Origin: Luteipulveratus halotolerans
Lineage (GTDB): Bacteria > Actinomycetota > Actinomycetes > Actinomycetales > Dermatophilaceae
Direction: 5' to 3'
DNA: 64,000 bases
Assembly: GCF_001247745.1 (NCBI RefSeq)
Contig: NZ_LAIR01000002.1
Location: 930,001-994,000, forward strand
Shown here in pieces: positions 1-8,287 of this stretch. Below the pieces are notes generated by a model. The model was not told the origin of the DNA, did no database searches, and was given only the letters and a program-made list of their open reading frames with translations. Both the position numbers and the translations under genes were made by a program. Position 1 is the stretch's first letter; each line of letters opens with the position of its first letter.

Positions 1-288
1 TCACGCATCCACAACCTCGGCGACACGGTGCAGCCGTCGCTGGAGCAGATCCTCGCGGTCGTCGAGCAGCTCATCCCGGGGCGCAACGGCGTCCTGGTCG
101 GGATGGTCAACATCCACACCGACCAGGCCGAGATGCTCATCGAGCACTTCCACGAGCAGGCCGTGCTGAGCGGCCAGGACGCCCACGACGAGCTCGAGGA
201 GTCACTCGACCCCGTCCGCGCGCCGCAGGGCACCCAGCGGATCCAGAACGCAGCCGCTCGCGAGCGGCAGGCGGTGAGCGATGCCTGA
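1..288 (+). CDS. pgsB: Poly-gamma-glutamate synthase PgsB/CapB, C-terminal fragment
   Basis: Only the last 95 codons are inside the window; the reading frame is open from base 1 to a TGA at 286-288. The protein is the ATP-dependent amide ligase (Mur-ligase-like) that adds glutamate to the growing poly-gamma-glutamate chain at the membrane. The fragment itself carries no diagnostic motif. The call rests mostly on context: it overlaps by 8 bases a recognisable PgsC gene, which in turn overlaps a CapA gene, the canonical pgsB-pgsC-pgsA order. The tail (residues such as GNGVLVGMVNIHTDQAE-like text around bases 80-130) is compatible with the nucleotide-binding end of the ligase. Another Mur-ligase-type protein cannot be excluded from this piece alone. 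Confidence 0.75.
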   Translation, partial: SRIHNLGDTVQPSLEQILAVVEQLIPGRNGVLVGMVNIHTDQAEMLIEHFHEQAVLSGQDAHDELEESLDPVRAPQGTQRIQNAAARERQAVSDA

Positions 289-1291
289 GTACGCCGTCAG
301 CCCTGAGGTCGTCCGCATCACGATCGTCTTCGGGGTCATCCTCAGCATGCTGTTCTACGAGCGCGTGCAGCTGACCACCGGCGGCGCGATCGTCCCGGCG
401 TACCTCTCTCTCGCGATCTTCCGGCCGCTGTCGATCCTGATCACGATCCTGATCGGCTACCTGACGTATCAGATCGTGACGGTGCTGGTCGCCAAGCGCA
501 CGATCCTCTACGGCAGGCGCAAGTTCGAGGCCGAGGTCCTGGTCGGGCTGTCGCTGATCATGATCGCGACCTATCTCGGGCACCTGCTGGACGTGCTCGA
601 CCCGGTGTTCATCGGTCTGACCGGTGTGGGCTTCCTCGTGCCCGGCATCATCGCCCACGACATGGCTCGCCAGAAGCCGGGCCGCACCTTCATGGCGATC
701 GCCGCGTGCACGGCGGTGCTGGCGCTGTTCGTCCAGCTGGCGACTGCGTTGTTCGACATCTTTCCCGGCAAGACCACCGACCCGGTCCAGCTCGCATCCT
801 TCCTCGGCTACCCGCGCGAGTTCCTCGTCGTCGCGGTGGCGCTGAGCGTGCTCGCCGGCATGTTCATCTTCGAGACCACCGGACTGCGCTCGGGCGGGTT
901 CATCACCGGCGCGTACATCGCCCTGGTGAGCCCGCGGACGACCGACCTGATCTTCACGCTGGGTGTCGCGCTCGCGACCTGGTTCATCGTCAAGCGCCTG
1001 ATGATGCCGCGGTTGCTGATCTTCGGACGACGCAAGGTGTCGGCCATGATCCTGGTCGGTGCCATCGTCGGCTGGACGGCCGAGCTGGCTCTCTACAAGC
1101 TGATGCACGGTGCCTACACGCCGTGGCGTGGCCTCACGGTCGCGACGCTGATGGTGCCCGCGCTGATCGCCAACGACGCCGAGCGGCAGGGCTGGGAGCG
1201 CACCTTGTGGGGTACGGCGCTGTCCGGGCTGGGCGTCTTCGCGGCCGTCAACATCATCGCCGCGGTCACCAACGTAGGAGCTCTGCTATGA
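281..1291 (+). CDS. pgsC: Poly-gamma-glutamate biosynthesis membrane protein PgsC, internally duplicated
   Basis: Integral membrane partner of PgsB in the poly-gamma-glutamate synthase. The protein has 336 residues, about twice the roughly 150 of Bacillus PgsC. Two halves align with an offset near 171 residues: YGRRK at 77-81 matches FGRRK at 248-252, VPGIIAHDMARQ at 120-131 matches VPALIANDAERQ at 292-303, and TTGGAIVPAYLSLAIF near 32-47 matches RSGGFITGAYIALV near 203-216. It is hydrophobic throughout, with about eight to ten predicted membrane segments. The ATG at 281 lies inside the end of pgsB, and the stop overlaps the capA start (ATGA at 1288-1291), so translation of the three genes is probably coupled. 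Confidence 0.88.
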   Translation: MPEYAVSPEVVRITIVFGVILSMLFYERVQLTTGGAIVPAYLSLAIFRPLSILITILIGYLTYQIVTVLVAKRTILYGRRKFEAEVLVGLSLIMIATYLGHLLDVLDPVFIGLTGVGFLVPGIIAHDMARQKPGRTFMAIAACTAVLALFVQLATALFDIFPGKTTDPVQLASFLGYPREFLVVAVALSVLAGMFIFETTGLRSGGFITGAYIALVSPRTTDLIFTLGVALATWFIVKRLMMPRLLIFGRRKVSAMILVGAIVGWTAELALYKLMHGAYTPWRGLTVATLMVPALIANDAERQGWERTLWGTALSGLGVFAAVNIIAAVTNVGALL

Positions 1292-3417
1292 CCAAGCGTT
1301 CGTCCACCTCGCGGCTGACCAAGGTCGTCCTGCCGGGCTTCGCGGCGGCGATGGTGCTCGGCAGCGTCACAGCCCTGACGATGAAGGAGCCGTCGGTCAC
1401 CGACGCCGAGCTCGCGAGCTCGTCGGTGACGGGCACGGTCGTCGACGAGACCGGCAAGCCCGTCAAGGGCGCGACGCTCAAGACGAGCATCGACACGGTC
1501 ACCACCGACGAGAAGGGCGGCTTCGAGGCCGCCGTCCACGACGCCGAGCTGATCACCGCGTCGGCGCCCGGCCACAAGTCGCGGGTGCAGGCGGTCGCGC
1601 CGTCGCAGAACACCTCGATCGAGCTGACGTCGCAGGCGTCCAAGACCTTCACCATGCGTTTCGGCGGCGACGTGATGATGGGGCGTCGCTACTACGAGAA
1701 GTCCAAGGACGGCACCAAGCCGCCTCAGCTGACCAACCTCTCGACAGCCGCCGACCACGAGAAGATCCTCGACCAGGCGGCACCGCTGCTGTCCGACGCC
1801 GACCTGAGCGTGATCAACCTCGAGACGCCGCTCGTCGACAACCCCTACTACGACGCGACCAAGCCGCGGCCCAAGCGCTTCCACCAGGAGAAGGACCTCG
1901 CGTTCGCGAGTGCGCCCGAGACCGCTCAGGCGCTCAAGGCGGCCGGTGTCGATGCGGTCTCCCTCGGCAACAACCACCTGTACGACGCCCTCGACCCCGG
2001 CCTGAAGAGCACCATCAAGGCCCTCGACGCCGCGGGCATCGCCCACTTCGGTGCGGGGGAGAACCCCGCGGGCGCCTGGAAGCCGGCGGTCGTGACGGCC
2101 AACGGGCAGAAGGTCGCGATGGTCGGCTGCACGACGGTCGACGGGCACAACTGGCAGACCACCTACGTGGCACGCCCGACCCAGGGCGGCGCGGCGTACT
2201 GCACCGAGCCGGAGCTGAAGGCGGCGGTGGCCGCGGCGAAGAAGCTCGCGCCCAACGTGGTCGTCATGATCCACGGTGCGATCGAGTACCTCCGGCTGCA
2301 GACGCCTGAGGTGCGGGCGCTGTTCAAGGCGGCGAGCGACGCCGGCGCGCGCACGATCATCGGCAGCCACCCGCACGTGATCGGCGGCATCACCCAGACC
2401 GGTCGGTCCTTCGTGGCCGAGACCACCGGCAACCTGGCCTTCGACCAGCAGCTGTGGTCGACGTTCCCGTCGTACGTCACGCGGGTCGACGTGCGGGGCG
2501 GTGAGCCGGTGTACTCCTCGGTCGACCCGCTGTCGATCCAGGACTTCCGTCCGGTCCCGTCGGTCGGCGCACTGGCACAGGCCGCCTCCCGCATCGCCGC
2601 GGGCAGCGTCAACGGTCCGGCGCGGCTGGGCGGCAGCGGCGCGTACGTCCCGCAGAGCACGCGGCAGCCGAGCGCGACCGCCGAGGTCGAGCTGAAGCAG
2701 GGCGAGATCCAGACTCTGGTGCCCGGCTGGTGGTTCTCCGGGACGTCCACACCGATGGGCGGCGTGCGCGCCGGCACCGACCTGTTGTTCGGGACGGGCA
2801 CGTTCGAGGACCAGGACATCGACCCTGCCACGGTCGGCGGTGACCTGTGGACCCTGGGCAAGTACGCCCGCATGTCCAGCCGTGCGCGCTGCCAGGCCGG
2901 CGACGGCGACAAGAGCGCCCAGGGCGTCGAGCTGCTGCGCAGCCCGGTGAGCACGAAGGACGTCTTCGCGACTCCCTCGCACCGGCAGATGGTCGAGCCG
3001 GGTCAGGAGCTCACGCTCACGGCCGACATCCGCGACGCCTCGCCGGGCTCGCAGATCGAGCTGCGCTGGTACTACCGCGCCGAGGGCAAGAGCTATCACG
3101 TCACCTCCGCCAAGGTGCCGCTCACCGACGGCTCGGCCGGCACCTGCCGTCGCGTCGTCATCAACGCCAAGGTCCCAGCCGAGGCTCACGCCGTCCAGCC
3201 GTTCGTCCGCCTGTCACCGCCCAACGACGAGGAGGACTCGCGTCGCTTCTCGGTCGACAACATGCGTCTCATCCAGTGGGCGCCCTCGGGGCAGGGCGGC
3301 CGACAGTACGACGTCGTGCGAGGAACGGTGCAGGCCAAGGGTCGGTTCGTGCTCGACACCCACGACGAGAAGGCCAAGGAGTCCGGCCCGCTCATCGACA
3401 ACCCCGCGGCCGACTGA
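1288..3417 (+). CDS. capA: CapA-family poly-gamma-glutamate protein with extra N- and C-terminal domains
   Basis: A 709-residue secreted or membrane-anchored CapA/PgsA homologue, the third component of poly-gamma-glutamate production or release. Residues about 13-31 form an N-terminal hydrophobic anchor. Residues about 46-112 look like a carboxypeptidase-regulatory-type beta domain (TGTVVDETGKPVKGA). Residues about 122-410 are the metallophosphatase-like CapA domain, with GDVMMG (127-132), INLETPLV (176-183), LGNNHLYD (226-233) and IGSHPHVI (358-365). The last 300 residues are a beta-rich region ending in a jelly-roll-like segment and are not part of the usual roughly 380-residue CapA. The ATG at 1288 is chosen because it overlaps the pgsC stop; the frame stays open upstream to 706 but that part is pgsC shadow. 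Confidence 0.88.
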   Translation: MTKRSSTSRLTKVVLPGFAAAMVLGSVTALTMKEPSVTDAELASSSVTGTVVDETGKPVKGATLKTSIDTVTTDEKGGFEAAVHDAELITASAPGHKSRVQAVAPSQNTSIELTSQASKTFTMRFGGDVMMGRRYYEKSKDGTKPPQLTNLSTAADHEKILDQAAPLLSDADLSVINLETPLVDNPYYDATKPRPKRFHQEKDLAFASAPETAQALKAAGVDAVSLGNNHLYDALDPGLKSTIKALDAAGIAHFGAGENPAGAWKPAVVTANGQKVAMVGCTTVDGHNWQTTYVARPTQGGAAYCTEPELKAAVAAAKKLAPNVVVMIHGAIEYLRLQTPEVRALFKAASDAGARTIIGSHPHVIGGITQTGRSFVAETTGNLAFDQQLWSTFPSYVTRVDVRGGEPVYSSVDPLSIQDFRPVPSVGALAQAASRIAAGSVNGPARLGGSGAYVPQSTRQPSATAEVELKQGEIQTLVPGWWFSGTSTPMGGVRAGTDLLFGTGTFEDQDIDPATVGGDLWTLGKYARMSSRARCQAGDGDKSAQGVELLRSPVSTKDVFATPSHRQMVEPGQELTLTADIRDASPGSQIELRWYYRAEGKSYHVTSAKVPLTDGSAGTCRRVVINAKVPAEAHAVQPFVRLSPPNDEEDSRRFSVDNMRLIQWAPSGQGGRQYDVVRGTVQAKGRFVLDTHDEKAKESGPLIDNPAAD

Positions 3418-3464
3418 CCGTGCCGACGCAGCCCGTTGACGACCCGACGCCTACGCTGACCGCG

Positions 3465-3890
3465 ATGAACGACGACCGCGCGCAGACCCGACGCCCCTCG
3501 ACCAGCTCGGGCTTCGGCCGCATGCTCGTCGCGGTCTACGCCCTGTTCGCGCTCGCCGCGACCGGACGGTCGGTGCTGCAGATCGGTGAGTACTTCGACC
3601 GCGCACCGCTGTCGTACATCCTCTCCGCGCTCGCGGCGGTGATCTACATCGTCGCCACCGTGGCGCTCGCACGCGGCGACCGTACGTCGGCGCGCGTCGC
3701 CCTGGTGACGATCTCGACCGAGCTGGTCGGCGTGCTCGCGGTCGGGGCCTGGTCGCTGCTGGACTCAGGCGCCTTCCCCGACAAGACGGTCTGGTCGCAC
3801 TTCGGTCAGGGGTACGGCTTCGTGCCCCTGGTGCTGCCGGTCGTCGGGCTGTGGTGGCTGCGTCGTACGGGCGCCCTCAGCGACCACTGA
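3465..3890 (+). CDS. Small integral membrane protein, unknown function
   Basis: A 141-residue protein with a charged N terminus followed by four hydrophobic stretches: MLVAVYALFALAATG, LSYILSALAAVIYIVATVAL, VALVTISTELVGVLAVGAW and FVPLVLPVVGLWWL. It resembles the conserved small integral membrane proteins of actinomycetes. I do not recognise a function. ATG at 3465 is preferred to an in-frame GTG at 3420 because a TACGCT hexamer (3452-3457) ends 7 bases before it, the spacing seen at other leaderless starts here. It follows capA on the same strand but probably has its own promoter. It converges with glgX with 12 bases between. Confidence 0.75.
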   Translation: MNDDRAQTRRPSTSSGFGRMLVAVYALFALAATGRSVLQIGEYFDRAPLSYILSALAAVIYIVATVALARGDRTSARVALVTISTELVGVLAVGAWSLLDSGAFPDKTVWSHFGQGYGFVPLVLPVVGLWWLRRTGALSDH

Positions 3891-3902
3891 GGCGCTGACG
3901 GG

Positions 3903-6056
3903 TCAGGGCCGGCCCTCGAAGATCGCGAACGACGCGGCGCGGGCGTCGTAACCCGCGCCGACCTCGACGACGACCTCCTGCACCTGGTCCGGTCGCTCAG
4001 CAGCGCTGTGCCACAACAGGTTCCAGCGTCCGACCCCGCGCTGCTGCGGGAGTGTGACGGTCTCGTTGTCGGCGCTGCCGTGGAGCACCATGAGCAGCCG
4101 CGAGTCGCCGACGTCGGCTCCGTCGAAGACCACGGACATCGTGCGCGTACGGCCGTTCTCCCACTGCTCGGCCGTGAGCACCGAGCCGTCGGTGCCGTGC
4201 CAGTGCACGGCGGCGAACTCGTCGCCGTCGACGGGGTCGCCGGGGAAGAACTGCCGCTGCCGCAGCACCGTGTGCTCGGCGCGCAGGCGCGTGAGGAAGG
4301 CGGTGGTCTCGAGCAGGTCCTGCTGCCAGTCGGCGAGATCCCAGTCGTACCAGGAGATCTCGTTGTCCTGGCAGTACGGGTTGTTGTTGCCGCCCTGGGT
4401 GAGGCCGAGTTCGTCGCCGCCGCTGATCATCGGCACGCCCGAGGACATCAGCAGGGTTGCGAGCAGGTTGCGCATCGACCGCCGGCGTACGGCGACGACC
4501 TCGGCCGACGCGTCGTCGTCGCCCTCGACGCCGTGGTTCCACGAGTGGTTGTTGTCGCTGCCGTCACGGTTGCCCTCGCCGTTGGCCTCGTTGCGCTTGT
4601 GGTCGTAGGCCGTGAGGTCAGCGAGGGTGAACCCGTCGTGGGCGCCGACGAAGTTGATCGAGGCGAGCGGGCTGCGGTGGCCGCTGCCGAACAGGTCGCC
4701 CGAGCCGGCCAGCCGGGTCGCGAGGTCGTGCACACCCTCGCCCGGCTCGCGGGCGAAGTCGCGCGCCAGGTCGGTGAGCCAGAACGTGCGCACGGTGTCG
4801 CGGAACTTGTCGTTCCACTCCGAGAACGGTGGTGGGAACTGGCCTGTACGCCAGCCGTCCGGGCCGACGTCCCACGGCTCGGCGATCAGCTTGGTGCCGG
4901 CCAGCACGGGGTCGGTGCGAAGCGCCATCAGGAACGGGTGGTCGGGGTGGAACTCGCCGCTGCGACCCCGCCCGAGCGTCACGGCCAGGTCGAACCTGAA
5001 CCCGTCGACGTGCACCTCCTGCACCCAGTAGCGCAGCGAGTCCAGCACCAGGCGCATCGGCACCGGGTGGTTGAGGTCGACCGAGTTGCCGCAGCCGGTG
5101 ACGTCGACGTCACGGCCCTGCTCGTCCAGGCGGTAGTAGACCCGGTTGTCAAGGCCGCGCAGTGAGACCGTCGGGCCGTCGTACGAGCCGTCCTCGCACG
5201 AGTGGTTGTAGACGACGTCGAGCAGCACCTCGATGCCCTCGGCGTGCAGTAGCTTGACCATGCCCTTGATCTCGTCGAGCACACCCTGCGGGTCGTCGGC
5301 CCTGGCGTAACGGGCCTGCGGTGCGAAGAAGCCCAGCGTGTTGTACCCCCAGTAGTTGGACAGCCCGGCGACGGCAACGTGCGGCTCGGAGATGAACGTG
5401 TGCACCGGCAGCAGCTCGACGGAGGTGACGCCGAGGCGCTTGAGGTGGGCGATCGTCGCGGGATGGGCCACGCCGGCGTACGTGCCGCGGAGGTGCTCGG
5501 GGACGTCGGGGAGGGTCTTGGTCAGGCTCACGACGTGGGTCTCGTAGATCACGGTGTCCTGCCACGCGACGTGCGGCGGGCGGTCCTCGCCCCAGTCGAA
5601 CGCGTCACCGAGCACGACGCTGCGCGGGACGTACGGCGCGCTGTCCCGGTCGTCGCGGGTCTCGCCGTCACCCGCGAACGACTCGTCGACGACGTGGCCG
5701 AACACCTCGGGACACCAGGTGAGGCCGCCGTCGACGGCGCGCGCGTAGGGGTCGACGAGCAGCTTGGCGGGGTTGTGGCGCAGACCCTCACGTGGGGACC
5801 ACTCACCACTCACGCGATAGCCGTAGCGCTGCCCCGAGCCGACACCCTCGACGTGCGCCGACCAGTGGCCGTCGGAGTGCTTGAGCAGGGGTTCGCGACG
5901 CTCGGCGCCCGACTCGGCGAACAGGCACAGCTCGACGGCGGAGGCGTGACCGGCGTACACGCAGAACTCCACGCCCGTGGGCGTGATGTGCGCGCCGGGC
6001 GGCGGTGCGATGTTGGGGGAGCGGACCGGGTCGATGACGGGCTGCACACCTGACAT
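3903..6056 (-). CDS. glgX: Glycogen debranching enzyme GlgX (GH13)
   Basis: A 717-residue cytoplasmic isoamylase-type debranching enzyme that hydrolyses alpha-1,6 branches of phosphorylase-trimmed glycogen. The N-terminal 110 residues form a CBM48-like beta domain (PTGVEFCVYAGHASAVELCLF). The catalytic barrel follows with the four GH13 signatures: DVVYNH, GFRFDLAVTLGR (nucleophile Asp), IAEPWDVG (acid Glu) and VGAHDGFTL (transition-state Asp). A short C-terminal beta domain closes the protein. Length and motif order match full-length GlgX/TreX. The minus-strand hexamer TACGCT (6064-6069) lies 7 bases before the ATG, suggesting a leaderless transcript. No other glycogen gene is nearby. Confidence 0.93.
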   Translation of the reverse strand: MSGVQPVIDPVRSPNIAPPPGAHITPTGVEFCVYAGHASAVELCLFAESGAERREPLLKHSDGHWSAHVEGVGSGQRYGYRVSGEWSPREGLRHNPAKLLVDPYARAVDGGLTWCPEVFGHVVDESFAGDGETRDDRDSAPYVPRSVVLGDAFDWGEDRPPHVAWQDTVIYETHVVSLTKTLPDVPEHLRGTYAGVAHPATIAHLKRLGVTSVELLPVHTFISEPHVAVAGLSNYWGYNTLGFFAPQARYARADDPQGVLDEIKGMVKLLHAEGIEVLLDVVYNHSCEDGSYDGPTVSLRGLDNRVYYRLDEQGRDVDVTGCGNSVDLNHPVPMRLVLDSLRYWVQEVHVDGFRFDLAVTLGRGRSGEFHPDHPFLMALRTDPVLAGTKLIAEPWDVGPDGWRTGQFPPPFSEWNDKFRDTVRTFWLTDLARDFAREPGEGVHDLATRLAGSGDLFGSGHRSPLASINFVGAHDGFTLADLTAYDHKRNEANGEGNRDGSDNNHSWNHGVEGDDDASAEVVAVRRRSMRNLLATLLMSSGVPMISGGDELGLTQGGNNNPYCQDNEISWYDWDLADWQQDLLETTAFLTRLRAEHTVLRQRQFFPGDPVDGDEFAAVHWHGTDGSVLTAEQWENGRTRTMSVVFDGADVGDSRLLMVLHGSADNETVTLPQQRGVGRWNLLWHSAAERPDQVQEVVVEVGAGYDARAASFAIFEGRP

Positions 6057-6091
6057 GGTCGCCAGCGTATTGACTCGGTACGTTGGGCCCT
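6057..6091. promoter_or_regulatory. Compact divergent promoter region, glgX / ybjN-like
   Basis: The 35 bases between two divergent start codons contain a minus-strand TACGCT (6064-6069) 7 bases before the glgX ATG and a plus-strand TACGTT (6079-6084) 7 bases before the ATG at 6092. The -35 region of each promoter would fall on the first codons of the opposite gene, so the two polymerase sites must overlap. Inferred from sequence only. Confidence 0.5.
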
Positions 6092-6610
6092 ATGACTGAT
6101 CCCACGTCCCTGCCGAACTTCCCGCCGCCGGCCGACGAGTCGCCGCTGCGCGGCCGCGTCCTCGACGTCCTGCAGGACGAGGGCTTCCGCCCCGACCTGG
6201 ACGACGACGGCGACGTGAGCTTCAAGGTCCAGGGCCAGCAGCTGTTCGTGCGCTGCATGGAGGGCGAGGTCCCGATCATGCGCGTCTTCGGCCAGTGGCA
6301 GATCTCCGACGACCTGCCGCAGGACCTCAACAAGCAGCTGCTCGCCGCCAACGACGTCACCCTGAGCCTCAACATCATCAAGACCGGCATCGCCAACGGC
6401 ACCCTGGTCTCCACCGGTGAGCACCTGGTCAACGACGGCTCCGACCTGAAGATGCTCGTCCAGACGACCATCCAGATGGTCCTGCAGTCGGTCCAGATGT
6501 GGCACCAGGCCGTCACCAGCGAGGGCCCGCACGCGGCCAACGGTGGCGTCCCGCAGGTCGAGATCCCCACGCCCGAGGAGGGCGACGGCGGCCAGGCGCC
6601 GCAGGCATGA
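6092..6610 (+). CDS. YbjN-domain (type III chaperone-like) protein
   Basis: A 172-residue acidic cytoplasmic protein resembling the YbjN / actinobacterial T3SS-chaperone-like family: an alpha/beta sandwich with the pattern VLQDEGFRPDLDDDGDVSFK, then a hydrophobic strand (QLFVRCMEGEVPIMRVFGQW), then a helical region with LNKQLLAANDVTLSLNI. These proteins are thought to bind peptides or modulate stress responses, but no substrate is known. ATG at 6092 is chosen over the in-frame TTG at 6083 because of the TACGTT hexamer 7 bases upstream. Its stop overlaps the start of the enoyl-CoA hydratase (ATGA, 6607-6610), so the two are co-transcribed. Confidence 0.75.
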   Translation: MTDPTSLPNFPPPADESPLRGRVLDVLQDEGFRPDLDDDGDVSFKVQGQQLFVRCMEGEVPIMRVFGQWQISDDLPQDLNKQLLAANDVTLSLNIIKTGIANGTLVSTGEHLVNDGSDLKMLVQTTIQMVLQSVQMWHQAVTSEGPHAANGGVPQVEIPTPEEGDGGQAPQA

Positions 6611-7395
6611 CCGCATTCGGTGACCACGTCTCGACCAGCGTCGAGGACGGCATCGGCACGATCCGCATCGACAAGCCGAAGATGAACCCGCTCGACTCGG
6701 GCATCCAGGACGGCCTCGGCGAGGCCGCCCGCGAGCTCGGTCGTGACGACTCCGTCGCCGCCGTTGTCGTCTGGGGCGGTGAGAAGGTCTTCGCCGCGGG
6801 CGCCGACATCAAGGAGATGCTCGACATGTCCTACACGGACATGGCCAAGCGCGGGCGCGTCCTGCAGGAGCAGTTCACCGAGGTGGCGCGCATCCCGAAG
6901 CCGACCGTGGCTGCGATCGAGGGCTACGCTCTGGGCGCGGGCTGCGAGCTGGCGATGGCGTGCGACTTCCGGGTGGCGGGCAGCAACGCGCGCCTCGGCC
7001 AGCCCGAGATCCTCCTCGGCCTGATCCCGGGCGCGGGCGGCACCCAGCGGCTCGCGCGGCTGGTCGGGCCGGCCAAGGCCAAGGACCTGGTGTTCTCCGG
7101 CCGGATGATCGAGGCCGCCGAGGCGCAGCAGATCGGTCTGGTCGACGAGGTGTGCGAGCTCGGTCAGGCGTACGCCGCTGCGTTGGCCCGGGTGAAGCCC
7201 TACGTCGGCGGTCCCGCCATCGCGCTGCGCGCGGCCAAGGAGGCCATCGACCGAGGTCTCGACGGCGACCTCGAGACCGGTCTGGCGACCGAGACCCACC
7301 TGTTCGCGGGTCTGTTCGCGACCGAGGACCGTACGAACGGGATGCGCTCGTTCGTCGAGAACGGCCCGGGCAAGGCGACCTTCCACGGACGCTGA
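6607..7395 (+). CDS. Enoyl-CoA hydratase/isomerase family protein
   Basis: A 262-residue crotonase-fold enzyme, probably hydrating 2-enoyl-CoA in fatty acid or branched-chain acyl-CoA oxidation in the cytoplasm. Visible motifs are the oxyanion-hole segment FAAGADIKEM, the block AAIEGYALGAGCELAMACD containing the first catalytic Glu, and GQPEILLGLIPGAGG with the second catalytic Glu. Both glutamates are present, so a hydratase rather than an isomerase is favoured. The length is typical for single-domain EchA proteins. ATG overlaps the YbjN-like gene stop by 4 bases. etfBA lies about 0.9 kb downstream, consistent with acyl-CoA oxidation, but a long palindrome and another gene separate them. Confidence 0.88.
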   Translation: MTAFGDHVSTSVEDGIGTIRIDKPKMNPLDSGIQDGLGEAARELGRDDSVAAVVVWGGEKVFAAGADIKEMLDMSYTDMAKRGRVLQEQFTEVARIPKPTVAAIEGYALGAGCELAMACDFRVAGSNARLGQPEILLGLIPGAGGTQRLARLVGPAKAKDLVFSGRMIEAAEAQQIGLVDEVCELGQAYAAALARVKPYVGGPAIALRAAKEAIDRGLDGDLETGLATETHLFAGLFATEDRTNGMRSFVENGPGKATFHGR

Positions 7396-7419
7396 GGAGC
7401 ACCACCCCGCTGGTCCTGA

Positions 7420-7463
7420 CACTGCCCTGGGTGAGATGACGAGTCATCTCACCCAGGGCAGTG
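7420..7463. terminator. 44-base perfect palindrome, probable bidirectional terminator
   Basis: A 21-base arm (7420-7440, starting CACTGCCCTGGG) is exactly reverse-complementary to 7443-7463 with only GA between. It starts 25 bases after the enoyl-CoA hydratase stop. There is no U-run, as with other hairpin terminators in this window. Confidence 0.7.
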
Positions 7464-7640
7464 CACGTCCAGGCTGGGAAGCCCGCGCGTGCGAGCCCGG
7501 GCGCGCGACGCACGGCTCGCCGTCCGCGCGGGCCCCTGCGACCGGCGTACGGGCGGTAAAGTCCGCTGCGAGTGCCGCGGGTCGCCGCCGATCCGCAGCA
7601 GACCCTGGTCGGCCCCGACCACTGCCCGGGAGGTAACCCC

Positions 7641-8183
7641 GTGACCATCAAGGCCTGGCGCATCGAGAAGGACTGGCAGGAGCCGTTCGTCGCGACCCTG
7701 AAGGACCGAGGCGCCTCCGCGCAGGTGGTGGGAGCTGCGCTCGGCAAGGTCGACGACGCGCTCACGGCGAGCGGCAAGTCGGCAGCCGAGCACTTCGGCG
7801 ACCCGAGGTCCTACGCTGCGGGCGTGGACATCTCCGGAAGTGTTGACGGGCGCGTCTCGCGCATCCGAGCCATCCTGCTGGCGGTCGCCGGTCTGATCGG
7901 CCTGTTCCTGACCCTGTGGGGCTTCACCGGCATGGTGCGTGACGGTGTCGACAAGATCGCCGGCATGCCGCCGGTGCTGCCGTTCGTCGTGGGCCTCGTG
8001 CTCGTGGTCGGCTCGGCGATCGCCGACACCCTGCTCGGCCGTCATGCCGATGTCTTCCAGACCCCGGCCGGTGAGACCGAGGCGCCGGGTGCGCTCGCCC
8101 TCGTCCTCAACCGGCTGGCTCCGTGGATCATCGTCGCGCTGACCCTGATCGGCATGCTGCTGATCTGGATCAAGGAGTCCTGA
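7641..8183 (+). CDS. HAAS-like domain membrane protein
   Basis: A 180-residue protein. Residues about 1-60 resemble the HAAS-type helical domain seen before membrane segments (WQEPFVATLKDRGASAQVVG ... SAAEHFGDPRSYA). Three hydrophobic helices follow near 72-95, 108-128 and 157-176. Such proteins are often regulatory or sensory partners encoded near PadR-type repressors, but no such regulator is next to this gene. GTG at 7641 is chosen because GGGAGGT (7628-7634) sits 6 bases upstream; the frame is open to 7572 without a better start. Function unknown. Confidence 0.65.
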   Translation: MTIKAWRIEKDWQEPFVATLKDRGASAQVVGAALGKVDDALTASGKSAAEHFGDPRSYAAGVDISGSVDGRVSRIRAILLAVAGLIGLFLTLWGFTGMVRDGVDKIAGMPPVLPFVVGLVLVVGSAIADTLLGRHADVFQTPAGETEAPGALALVLNRLAPWIIVALTLIGMLLIWIKES

Positions 8184-8234
8184 CCACGCGGTCCGTCTGA
8201 CGGGCCACCTGAACGCCGCTGGGTTACCGGCGGG

Positions 8235-8240
8235 TAGCAT
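8235..8240 (+). promoter_or_regulatory. Probable -10 hexamer of etfBA
   Basis: TAGCAT at 8235-8240 lies about 48 bases before the etfB ATG. This would give a leader of about 40 bases containing a purine-rich ribosome site (AAGAAGAGGA, 8270-8279). Unlike many neighbours this operon therefore looks leadered. Confidence 0.45.
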
Positions 8241-8287
8241 CGTGCGCGGAAGCCATTCCACGTACCCAGAAGAAGAGGACGTACGAC

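Noticed and set aside
137..1108. 323-codon minus-strand ORF opposite pgsC
   Set aside because: Composition is Arg/Asp/Glu/His-rich low-information text typical of antisense frames in high-GC DNA; pgsC and capA are clearly real on the plus strand.
706..1287. Upstream extension of capA frame
   Set aside because: Lies inside pgsC and encodes no signal sequence; the ATG at 1288 with the 4-base overlap is the natural start.
1114..3189. 691-codon minus-strand ORF opposite capA
   Set aside because: Antisense shadow of capA with no recognisable domain.
4008..5165. 385-codon plus-strand ORF opposite glgX
   Set aside because: Val/Ala/Arg-rich antisense shadow of a well-conserved GH13 gene.
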